Positions 1 to 5,591 of a DNA stretch of 6,456 nt are shown piece after piece; position 1 is the stretch's first letter, and every line of letters starts with the position of its first letter. Below the pieces are notes generated by a model. The model was not told the DNA's origin. It made no database searches and saw nothing but the letters and a program-made list of their open reading frames with translations. The DNA lies in the NCBI GenBank assembly GCA_937880335.1, contig CALFLJ010000167.1:1-6456 (forward strand), given 5' to 3'. Position numbers and translations under genes: made by a program. The DNA is from an uncultured Succinatimonas sp. (lineage in GTDB: Bacteria > Pseudomonadota > Gammaproteobacteria > Enterobacterales > Succinivibrionaceae).

Positions 1-7
1 ATAGTTT

Positions 8-13
8 GAAGAG
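8..13 (+). promoter_or_regulatory. Ribosome binding site of the TauE/SafE gene
   Basis: GAAGAG, eight bases before ATG 22. It decides the start: the upstream in-frame GTG at 13 overlaps this site and would lack its own. Confidence 0.5.
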
Positions 14-21
14 TGCTAATT

Positions 22-831
22 ATGGATATTTCAACAATTGCGATTTTAATTTTCTGTGGCATGTTCTCGAACATTATGTCAGCTCTTTTTGGAATTGGTG
101 GCGGTGTACTGATGGTTCCAATTCTTATGACTGTTTTTAAAGACTTTCCAATCCAGATGGTAGCTGCAACTTCTTTATCGATTGTTATTGCAACTGCATG
201 TATAAATCTTGCTTATTTTATAAAACAAAAAATAAAGGTTTCTATTGTAGCTACCATCTTATGGTCTTTAGGTATGATTATTGGTGTGCAGTTAGGGTTT
301 GAGTTAAGTTTTTTTATTCACGAAAACATAATTGTGGGAATCTTTATTACAACCATGTTAATTCTATCTTTTAAGACTTTTCTTTCCTCAAGAAAAGATT
401 TAAAGGGGGAAATTGTTCCTGTGGGAGTCGGAGATTTAGCTAAAGGTTCAGCTTTTACTACTATTGGAGGAGCTATTGCAGGTCTTACCGGTATTGGAGG
501 TGGATCAATTATGGCGCCATTAATCAATCAATTATCCTGTGTCCATAAAACTCAGGTGGCAATTTACTCAAACTATATGATGGTCTTAGGTGGATTAGGA
601 AGTATGTATGGCTATCTTACTAAGGATAGTCCCTATATCATGCCTAATACCTATCAGATAGGTTACATAAATTTAACTGTTATATCAATTGTCGTCCTAG
701 CTTCATTTATTACCTCTTTTTTCTCCATGAGGTTAAGAAAAAAGCTTTCAAAAAGATTCACCGATCTTGCATTAGGCTGTATTTTATTTTTAATAGCTCT
801 CTATACAAGCTGCCTTAAATTCGTTTTTTAG
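22..831 (+). CDS. TauE/SafE-family membrane transporter (probable sulfite/anion exporter)
   Basis: A 269-residue, very hydrophobic protein of the TauE/SafE (DUF81) family, whose members sit in the cytoplasmic membrane and are linked to export or uptake of small anions such as sulfite, sulfoacetate or other organosulfur compounds. The family's internal duplication is visible: a glycine-rich motif FGIGGG at residues 23-28 followed by VP in the first half, and its counterpart TGIGGGS at 156-162 followed by APL in the second half. About eight membrane segments can be drawn, with a charged loop near 121-142 between the halves. I start at ATG 22 because GAAGAG at 8-13 lies eight bases upstream; the in-frame GTG at 13 would have no room for a ribosome binding site. 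Length is typical of the family. The substrate cannot be told from sequence. The neighbours are unrelated, and a 201-base gap follows, so this is probably a separate unit. Confidence 0.88.
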   Translation: MDISTIAILIFCGMFSNIMSALFGIGGGVLMVPILMTVFKDFPIQMVAATSLSIVIATACINLAYFIKQKIKVSIVATILWSLGMIIGVQLGFELSFFIHENIIVGIFITTMLILSFKTFLSSRKDLKGEIVPVGVGDLAKGSAFTTIGGAIAGLTGIGGGSIMAPLINQLSCVHKTQVAIYSNYMMVLGGLGSMYGYLTKDSPYIMPNTYQIGYINLTVISIVVLASFITSFFSMRLRKKLSKRFTDLALGCILFLIALYTSCLKFVF

Positions 832-902
832 TAAACAAAACATCATTTAGATTTTTTATTTAAAAGGTTTTTCTTTCCCCGCGTTTAAATAGTTTAAAAT
901 TT

Positions 903-918
903 AATATTCAGGAATATT
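903..918 (+). repeat. Perfect AT-rich inverted repeat in the intergenic gap
   Basis: AATATTC (903-909) and GAATATT (912-918) are perfect inverted repeats around AG. As a hairpin, the loop would be two to four bases and the stem nearly all A-T, followed by TTTATT. It could be a weak terminator for the upstream transporter gene or a dyad bound by a regulator. Neither is proven. Confidence 0.4.
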
Positions 919-959
919 TTATTAAAAATTAAATAAATAATCTTATGCTATCATTTAGT

Positions 960-990
960 TTGAGGTTTTTGGGTTTTTAACATTTATACT
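960..990 (+). promoter_or_regulatory. Possible sigma70-type promoter before the SDR-ruvC unit
   Basis: TTGAGG at 960-965 matches four of six bases of the -35 consensus and TATACT at 985-990 matches five of six of the -10 consensus. The spacer is 19 bases, longer than the ideal 17, so the pair is only a candidate. TATGCT at 944-949 is an alternative -10. Transcription from the first would give a leader of roughly 35 bases. The rest of the 832-1032 gap is AT-rich with no gene that I can support. Confidence 0.3.
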
Positions 991-1018
991 TAAACTAATG
1001 GTGGACATATAAATATAT

Positions 1019-1026
1019 AGGTGGGG
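1019..1026 (+). promoter_or_regulatory. Ribosome binding site of the SDR gene
   Basis: AGGTGGGG lies six bases before ATG 1033. The in-frame GTG at 1021 is inside this purine-rich site and is therefore rejected as the start. Confidence 0.55.
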
Positions 1027-1032
1027 ACTATT

Positions 1033-1767
1033 ATGACAGGTAGCAACTACTTTGTAACAGGCGCAAGTTCTGGTATTGGGCGTGCTGTGGTAACAGAGCT
1101 TGTAAAACATGATGTCAGGGTTTTCGCAATGACTCGTGACGCACATCATGCAGATGATCTTGTAAGTCGTTATGGTGCAAGCAAGATTGTTACAGTAGTG
1201 GGAGATCTGCAAAATATTAGTGCCTTAGACAAAATTGTTCCGAATTTAATTAAGGAATACGGGCCTTTTTCCGGTTTAGCTCACTGTGGCGGTATTGTGC
1301 GATTTGAGTCGCTTAAGAAATTAAGCTACGAGCGCAATTTAGAAATGATGCAGATTCATTATTTCTCTTTTGTAGAGCTACTGCGACTTTTAACCTTTAA
1401 AAAAGATCGTAATCTGCCGTTTAATGCTGTTGCTGTTACATCTCTTACAGCTGTAAAATCAATGCGGGATATGGCCGCATATTCTGCGGCTAAAGCTGCC
1501 ATTGAAGGGTTTATAAGATCTGCAAGCTTAGAGCTTTTAGAAAATAATATTTTTATAAATGCACTGCGTCCAGGTTTAGTAGATACCCCAATGCTTGAAA
1601 TTGTAAAATATACTAAAGAAAACTTCGAGGAGTGGAAACGTAACTTGCAGCCATTAGGAATGATTCCTGCAGATGCGGTGGCCTCGGAGGTATTGCATTT
1701 ATTATTACGTGTAAATCCTTTCGTTACAGGTACTGTGGTGGATGTTAATGGTGGTATGCCTATCTAA
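1033..1767 (+). CDS. Short-chain dehydrogenase/reductase (SDR), substrate unknown
   Basis: A 244-residue classical-length SDR, a soluble NAD(P)-dependent oxidoreductase with a Rossmann fold. The cofactor motif TGASSGIG is at residues 9-16. Arg35 just after the second strand suggests NADPH rather than NADH (inference). D58 in GDL is the usual adenine contact. The catalytic residues are S137, Y150 and K154 (YSAAK). The segment RPGLVDTPM at 179-187 and the C-terminal GTVVDVNGG are also typical. Two positions are unusual: the NNAG motif reads HCGG (84-87), and the region that normally supplies the Asn of the catalytic tetrad reads IHYFS (108-112) with no Asn. The closest-looking SDRs are generic reductases, some from surface-glycan clusters, but I cannot assign a substrate. 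The gene ends nine bases before ruvC and is probably cotranscribed with it. ATG 1033 is chosen over GTG 1021 from the ribosome binding site. Confidence 0.88.
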   Translation: MTGSNYFVTGASSGIGRAVVTELVKHDVRVFAMTRDAHHADDLVSRYGASKIVTVVGDLQNISALDKIVPNLIKEYGPFSGLAHCGGIVRFESLKKLSYERNLEMMQIHYFSFVELLRLLTFKKDRNLPFNAVAVTSLTAVKSMRDMAAYSAAKAAIEGFIRSASLELLENNIFINALRPGLVDTPMLEIVKYTKENFEEWKRNLQPLGMIPADAVASEVLHLLLRVNPFVTGTVVDVNGGMPI

Positions 1768-1770
1768 GGG
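1766..1770 (+). promoter_or_regulatory. Ribosome binding site of ruvC overlapping the SDR stop codon
   Basis: AAGGG, six bases before GTG 1777. Its first two bases are part of the SDR stop codon TAA (1765-1767), which implies that the two genes are translated from the same message. It supports the GTG start. Confidence 0.5.
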
Positions 1771-1776
1771 ATTTAA

Positions 1777-2307
1777 GTGATAATTTTAGGAATTGATCCG
1801 GGATCTAGGATCACAGGCTATGGAATAATTAAATCAACGCAAGGTAAGTTAAGTTATTTGGGGTCAGGTTGCATACATACAGGCGGAGGAACTATGGCCT
1901 CACGCCTTAAAACCATTTATCTTGGAGTTACAACCTTAGTTGAGCAGTTTAAGCCTGACGTAATGGCTATAGAAGAAACTTTTTTATCTAAGAATGTACA
2001 ATCTACCGTAAAGCTTTCTGAGGCTCGAGCCTCAGCAATGGTGGCCGGAGCAAATTTAGGACTTGAGGTTTTTGAGTATACTCCCATGCAAATCAAGCAG
2101 GCGGTGGTAGGTTATGGCGCAGCTCAAAAATACCAGGTTCAGTACATGGTCAAAACAATCTTACACTTATCGGGAAATCCACAAACTGATGCAGCGGATG
2201 CTCTAGCTTGTGCTATCTGTCATGGTTTTACATACCATGTTACATCTGCTATGGGATCATATGTGGCTAATGGTTCCTCTGTAAGAGGACGCTTCCGTAG
2301 TCGGTAA
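1777..2307 (+). CDS. ruvC: Holliday-junction resolvase RuvC
   Basis: A 176-residue protein (E. coli RuvC has 173). RuvC is a dimeric, magnesium-dependent endonuclease with an RNase H-like fold that cuts four-way DNA junctions symmetrically during recombinational repair, working with RuvAB. The four acidic catalytic residues are all present at the E. coli positions: D7 in GIDPGS, E66 in AIEETF, and D138 and D141 in TDAADAL. Phe69 and Lys107 and Lys118, which contact DNA in the family, are also kept. The C-terminus is short, basic and Ser/Arg-rich. The start is GTG 1777, which gives the standard N-terminus beginning (M)IILGIDPG. The gene follows the SDR gene closely; an 86-base gap separates it from ruvA. 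In many gammaproteobacteria the neighbour upstream of ruvC is yebC, which is absent here. Confidence 0.97.
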   Translation: MIILGIDPGSRITGYGIIKSTQGKLSYLGSGCIHTGGGTMASRLKTIYLGVTTLVEQFKPDVMAIEETFLSKNVQSTVKLSEARASAMVAGANLGLEVFEYTPMQIKQAVVGYGAAQKYQVQYMVKTILHLSGNPQTDAADALACAICHGFTYHVTSAMGSYVANGSSVRGRFRSR

Positions 2308-2335
2308 AATATTCATGTCTTATTGAGTTTAAGAT

Positions 2336-2363
2336 GTGAACTTGCCTTAATTTCTAATATAAT
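2336..2363 (+). promoter_or_regulatory. Possible weak internal promoter before ruvA
   Basis: A perfect -10 hexamer TATAAT lies at 2358-2363, about 30 bases before the ruvA ATG. The best -35 at a 16-base spacing, GTGAAC at 2336-2341, matches only three of six bases, and there is no extended -10. In AT-rich DNA such a -10 can occur by chance. If real, it would allow ruvAB and the tol genes to be transcribed independently of ruvC. The 2308-2393 gap contains no CTG triplet, so it has no canonical LexA box. Confidence 0.25.
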
Positions 2364-2382
2364 TTCAAAGAAAAATAAAGGT

Positions 2383-2387
2383 TGAGG
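2383..2387 (+). promoter_or_regulatory. Ribosome binding site of ruvA
   Basis: TGAGG, six bases before ATG 2394. It overlaps the in-frame TTG at 2382, which is why the shorter ruvA reading frame is preferred. Confidence 0.5.
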
Positions 2388-2393
2388 CTATTT

Positions 2394-3017
2394 ATGATTG
2401 GTAGTTTACGCGGACGATTGTTAAGTATTGAAGGCATGACTGCACTTATTGAAGTTGGGGGGGTAGGTTATGAGGTTGAAATGCCCATAAGCTCACTTAA
2501 TTGTTTAAAACAAGATGATGAGGTATTTATTTATATTCATCATATTGTAAGAGAAGATGCCTCCTTGCTTTACGGTTTTGCAGATCTTGCATCTCGCTCT
2601 TTGTTCCGCGAGCTCATTAAAATTTCAGGTGTAGGTCCTAAAATGGGGCTTGCCGTATTATCAACTTTTGATGTACCTTCTTTTATCCTAACGGTCACTC
2701 AAGGTAGAGCTACTCCTTTGCAACAAATTCCAGGTGTTGGTAAAAAGACGGCGGAGCGGTTGATTGTTGAGCTTAAGGATAAATTAGCTAAATTTGCCAC
2801 AAGCGAAAGTTCTGGTAATACTCAGGTTGTAAATAAGATTACAGATAGCGAAAGTTTATTGCGCTTTGATGAGGCTGTAGGAGCTTTAATTGGTTTAGGC
2901 TATAGAGAAAATGAAGCTTTAAATTACGTTAAAAAAGTTTTAGATGAAAAACCTGAGGCCTCAATACAGGAAATAATTGTGGCATCTTTAGCTCTTGTAA
3001 ATAAAGGAAAAGCATAA
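2394..3017 (+). CDS. ruvA: Holliday-junction branch-migration subunit RuvA
   Basis: A 207-residue protein (E. coli RuvA has 203). RuvA tetramers hold the Holliday junction open in a square and load the RuvB motors. Domain I, an OB fold, covers about residues 1-64, beginning MIGSLRG and containing the acidic pin E54-D55 in VREDASLLYGF. Domain II carries two helix-hairpin-helix motifs, GVGPK at 79-83 and PGVGKKTAERL at 113-123, which bind the DNA backbone. A variable, Ser/Asn/Thr-rich linker runs about 135-152. Domain III (about 157-207, with ALIGLGY) is the RuvB-contacting domain. ATG 2394 gives the family-standard N-terminus; TTG 2382 would add four residues and sits in the ribosome binding site. 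ruvB follows after five bases. Confidence 0.97.
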   Translation: MIGSLRGRLLSIEGMTALIEVGGVGYEVEMPISSLNCLKQDDEVFIYIHHIVREDASLLYGFADLASRSLFRELIKISGVGPKMGLAVLSTFDVPSFILTVTQGRATPLQQIPGVGKKTAERLIVELKDKLAKFATSESSGNTQVVNKITDSESLLRFDEAVGALIGLGYRENEALNYVKKVLDEKPEASIQEIIVASLALVNKGKA

Positions 3018-3022
3018 AAAAG

Positions 3023-4096
3023 ATGGCAGATAAAGATAAGCTTGGCATTGTTGCAGACAGTCTTAGCATAAATCCAGACATAAGAGCAGAAAAAACAATT
3101 GATGAACAATTATCTGAGGATAATCGCTCCTTTGAGGATAGAGCTTTAAGACCTACAAGGCTTTGTGATTATATAGGTCAGGAGGAGGCAAAAGAGCAAT
3201 TAGCTATTGCTCTGGCAGCTGCTAAAAAGCGCGGAGAGGCTTTGGATCATGTATTAATTTTTGGCCCTCCAGGTCTTGGTAAGACAACATTATCTAATAT
3301 TATAGCTAATGAGCTTTCTGTAGGAATTTCACAAACATCAGGCCCTGCCTTAGAGAAAAAAGGGGATGTTGCAGCTCTTTTAACAAATTTGTCTCCTAAA
3401 AATGTTATTTTTATTGATGAGATCCATCGTCTTTCCCCTGTAATTGAGGAATTTTTATATCCGGCTATGGAAGACTATAGCGTAGATATCATGACAGGCG
3501 AGGGGCCATCAGCACGCTCTATAAAAATAAACTTAAATCCTTTTACTTTAGTGGGAGCTACAACAAGAGCTGGTACTTTAACCTCTCCTTTACTGGCTCG
3601 TTTTGGCATTATTTTGCAACTTAAGTTTTATACACCAAAAGAGCTTGAGATAATTGTCAATGTAAGTGCCAAAAAGATAAAAGTTAAAATTGATAAGGAT
3701 GGAGCTTTAGAGATTGCAAGACGGTCACGAGGAACTCCTCGTATTGCAAATCGTCTTTTAAGACGAGTTAGAGATTATGCAGAAGTTAAGGGATCTGGAA
3801 CTATCACATTGGATGTAGCTAAGGCCGCTTTGGAAATGCTTAGGATCGATGATGATGGTTTTGATGATTTTGATAGACATTATTTAAAGTGCATGATCTA
3901 CGATTTTAACGGCGGACCTGTTGGTATTGAGAGTCTAGCCTCATCACTTGGCCATGATCGAGATACTCTTGAGAACGTCGTAGAACCTTATATTATCCAA
4001 CAGGGCTTTGTGCAACGCTCCCGTTTAGGTCGCGTTGCAACAGCTAAAGCTTACGCTAAGTTTGGCCTTGAATTTGCGGGAAAGAAAAATGAGTGA
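3023..4096 (+). CDS. ruvB: Holliday-junction branch-migration ATPase RuvB
   Basis: A 357-residue AAA+ ATPase whose hexameric rings pump DNA through the RuvA-bound junction. Walker A is GPPGLGKT at 81-88, Walker B is DEIH at 132-135, sensor 1 lies in GATTRAG (178-184), the arginine finger is R193 in ARFG, and sensor 2 is in RGTPR (236-240). The C-terminal winged-helix domain, about 275-350, includes GGPVG and EPYIIQQGF and binds DNA. Compared with E. coli (336 residues), the N-terminus is about 19 residues longer and acidic. The stretch PLRDRFG of E. coli reads PLLARFG, so the Arg two residues before the finger is Leu; the finger itself is intact. Only a distant AAAGGA (3003-3008) precedes ATG 3023, so translation may be coupled to ruvA. 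The last eight bases overlap ybgC. Confidence 0.97.
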   Translation: MADKDKLGIVADSLSINPDIRAEKTIDEQLSEDNRSFEDRALRPTRLCDYIGQEEAKEQLAIALAAAKKRGEALDHVLIFGPPGLGKTTLSNIIANELSVGISQTSGPALEKKGDVAALLTNLSPKNVIFIDEIHRLSPVIEEFLYPAMEDYSVDIMTGEGPSARSIKINLNPFTLVGATTRAGTLTSPLLARFGIILQLKFYTPKELEIIVNVSAKKIKVKIDKDGALEIARRSRGTPRIANRLLRRVRDYAEVKGSGTITLDVAKAALEMLRIDDDGFDDFDRHYLKCMIYDFNGGPVGIESLASSLGHDRDTLENVVEPYIIQQGFVQRSRLGRVATAKAYAKFGLEFAGKKNE

Positions 4097-4529
4097 GATA
4101 AAGACCTTTAGTTTTAATTCACGTGTATATTTTGAAGATACTGATGCAGGTGGCATTGTCTATTATGCAAATTATCTTAAATTTTGTGAAAGAGCCCGTA
4201 CTGAATGGTTAAGATTAAGTGGGATAAGTCAATCTCAACTTTTAGAAAGTAACAAGGGATTTGTGATCCGCTCAATTGAGGGGCGTTATATCAGATCTGC
4301 AAAGCTTGACGATGAGTTAAATGTTTTTGTGATTCCGTTTCATCTTGGAGCATGTGGTTTAAAAATTTATCAAGAAGTCTATAATCAGCACAACGAATTA
4401 TTGTTTAAGTTTTCTTGCAGTTTAGCTTTTATTGATTTTACAAGAAGTAAACCTATTCCTATGCCTAAGGATGCGCGTGATTTTATAAAAAGCTATTTGA
4501 ATTTGAATATACAAGGGATAGGAGATTAA
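4089..4529 (+). CDS. ybgC: Tol-Pal-associated acyl-CoA thioesterase YbgC
   Basis: A 146-residue hotdog-fold protein of the 4-hydroxybenzoyl-CoA thioesterase family (E. coli YbgC has 134). YbgC hydrolyses acyl-CoA thioesters in the cytoplasm; links to phospholipid metabolism and acyl carrier protein are reported for the family, but its exact role in the Tol-Pal system is not settled. The signature VYFEDTDAGGIVYYANY starts at residue 13, with D19 as the predicted catalytic Asp, followed by ERARTEWLR. I start at ATG 4089: it gives the family-normal N-terminus, and GGGA at 4078-4081 lies seven bases upstream. A longer frame from 4035 would add 18 residues that are only an overlap with ruvB. The eight-base overlap with ruvB points to coupled translation. 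tolQ starts three bases after the stop. Confidence 0.95.
   Translation: MSEIKTFSFNSRVYFEDTDAGGIVYYANYLKFCERARTEWLRLSGISQSQLLESNKGFVIRSIEGRYIRSAKLDDELNVFVIPFHLGACGLKIYQEVYNQHNELLFKFSCSLAFIDFTRSKPIPMPKDARDFIKSYLNLNIQGIGD
4520..4525 (+). promoter_or_regulatory. Ribosome binding site of tolQ within the end of ybgC
   Basis: AGGAGA, seven bases before ATG 4533. It is a strong Shine-Dalgarno sequence embedded in the last codons of ybgC. Confidence 0.6.
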
Positions 4530-4532
4530 AAA

Positions 4533-5585
4533 ATGGATAACTCATCTCTTTCCATCAGCAGTCTTATATTAAATGCCAGCTTTTTAGTACAGCTGGTTAT
4601 GTTTTTTTTACTTTCACTTTCAGTAATATCTTGGACTATCATTATTCAGAGATCCAATCTTTATAAAAATTCACGCAAAAAAGCTGATGAATTTGAAGAT
4701 AAATTCTGGTCTGGAATTGATCTTAATAATCTTTACCAGGAGTGTATGAAGCGCCAGCAGAGTCTAACAGGTCTTGAGGTTATTTATACTGCAGGGTTTA
4801 AAGAGTTTGTTCGACTGGTAAATTCAGGTCCTGCAGATCAGGAAGTGGTAATGGACGGAACATACCGTCAGATGAAGGTCGCTCAAAGTCGCGAACTTGA
4901 AAATTTAGAAGGCTCCCTTGCTACCTTAGCTACTATAGGTTCAATTAGTCCATATATAGGTTTGTTTGGTACTGTTTGGGGCATTATGCATGCATTCGTA
5001 GCTTTAGCTGCGGTAAAAAATGCAACCTTATCTATGGTTGCTCCACCAATTGCTGAGGCTTTAATTGCAACTGCTATGGGTCTTTTCGCTGCAATTCCTG
5101 CAGTTATGTTTTACAACCGTTTTATTTCAAGAGTTGAGGCTTTAGAAAATCGCTACGTAAACTTTATGGATGAATTCGCCACTATTTTAAATCGTCGTTT
5201 AGTTACCGTACGTTCTCAACTAAACGCACAAAATAAGGGTGAGGTAAATCAAAGAGAGTCCGCTCAAAGTCCTATGTCCAAGACCCCCTCCCAGATGCAG
5301 GCACAAAATCAGGCCCAAAATCCAATTCCTCAAAATACCTATAAGGAGAGTTATGTCAAATCCCCAAATCAGATGCAATATCCTCAGGGCAATGCTTACT
5401 CTCATTATCAAAGAACACCTGAGAGCAATGCTTATAATCAAAACTTTCAATATCGTCGTTCACAAGATAATCAAATGCAAGGTCAGTCTTTTGTAAATCA
5501 TTCAAAGTCTTATCCACAAGGACAAAGTTATGATCCTAGAGTTCGTCAGATGGGAAAAAACACCTATCACAACTCTGAGGAGTAA
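4533..5585 (+). CDS. tolQ: Tol-Pal proton-channel subunit TolQ with long Gln/Asn-rich C-terminal tail
   Basis: TolQ belongs to the MotA/TolQ/ExbB family; a TolQ pentamer around TolR uses the proton gradient to drive TolA. The core matches E. coli TolQ (230 residues) almost end to end: first membrane helix about 17-38, the cytoplasmic segment with FEDKFWSGI (54-62), GFKEFVRL (88-95) and RELENLE, second helix with TIGSISPYIGLFGTVWG (134-150), and third helix about 172-195. The channel-lining Thr residues are T147 and T180, equivalent to E. coli T145 and T178. The core ends near residue 228. What follows, about 231-350, is not normal TolQ: by hand count about 22 Gln, 15 Asn, 14 Ser, 10 Tyr and 9 Pro, with little hydrophobic sequence and short repeats such as YPQG and QGQS. 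By TolQ topology this tail is cytoplasmic. The frame is open throughout and stops just before tolR, so it is not a simple frameshift. Confidence 0.95.
   Translation: MDNSSLSISSLILNASFLVQLVMFFLLSLSVISWTIIIQRSNLYKNSRKKADEFEDKFWSGIDLNNLYQECMKRQQSLTGLEVIYTAGFKEFVRLVNSGPADQEVVMDGTYRQMKVAQSRELENLEGSLATLATIGSISPYIGLFGTVWGIMHAFVALAAVKNATLSMVAPPIAEALIATAMGLFAAIPAVMFYNRFISRVEALENRYVNFMDEFATILNRRLVTVRSQLNAQNKGEVNQRESAQSPMSKTPSQMQAQNQAQNPIPQNTYKESYVKSPNQMQYPQGNAYSHYQRTPESNAYNQNFQYRRSQDNQMQGQSFVNHSKSYPQGQSYDPRVRQMGKNTYHNSEE
5223..5582 (+). other. TolQ tail: low-complexity Q/N/Y/S/P-rich cytoplasmic extension
   Basis: This part of tolQ encodes residues 231-350, beyond the family core. Gln and Asn together make roughly 31 percent by hand count, with about ten Tyr spread along it and no membrane segment. 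Units recur at protein level: QMQ (three times), YPQG (twice), QGQS (twice) and NAY (twice). At DNA level GCAATGCTTA occurs at 5389-5398 and 5425-5434, 36 bases apart, and CAGATGCA at 5292-5299 and 5370-5377, 78 bases apart, both multiples of three, suggesting growth by in-frame duplication. The composition resembles prion-like or condensate-forming disordered regions; function is unknown. Confidence 0.8.
5577..5582 (+). promoter_or_regulatory. Ribosome binding site of tolR encoded by the last two TolQ codons
   Basis: GAGGAG, nine bases before ATG 5592. These six bases are also the two Glu codons at the end of TolQ, so the end of the TolQ tail is fixed by the start signal of tolR. Confidence 0.6.
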
Positions 5586-5591
5586 TTATTT

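Noticed and set aside
318..527. Minus-strand open frame inside the TauE/SafE gene
   Set aside because: The Pro-rich product is the antisense of the glycine-rich motif; it is a shadow of a well-supported gene.
818..880. Intrinsic terminator just after the TauE/SafE gene
   Set aside because: There are T-runs, but I found no GC-containing stem ahead of them; the only pairing is weak A-T.
998..1012. Five-codon open frame (ATG GTG GAC ATA TAA) before the SDR gene, as a leader peptide
   Set aside because: It is too short, has no regulatory codon run and no paired hairpins of an attenuator.
955..1212. Minus-strand open frame of 85 codons, Cys-rich
   Set aside because: It overlaps the start of the SDR gene, has no ribosome binding site that I can see, and its Cys and His content is what the antisense of this coding sequence would give.
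2924..3109. Minus-strand open frame across the ruvA-ruvB junction
   Set aside because: It is antisense to two conserved genes and matches no family that I recognise.
4035..4088. Longer ybgC start at 4035
   Set aside because: It would add 18 residues read from ruvB in another frame; YbgC proteins normally begin shortly before the EDTDAGG motif, as with ATG 4089.
5220..5450. Minus-strand hydrophobic open frame opposite the tolQ tail
   Set aside because: Antisense of Gln/Asn/Ser codons gives Leu/Ile-rich sequence, so the apparent membrane protein is a composition artefact.
5223..5585. TolQ tail as a separate gene or the result of a frameshift
   Set aside because: The frame is continuous from the TolQ core, there is no start with a ribosome binding site inside it, and it ends exactly where the tolR start signal is placed.
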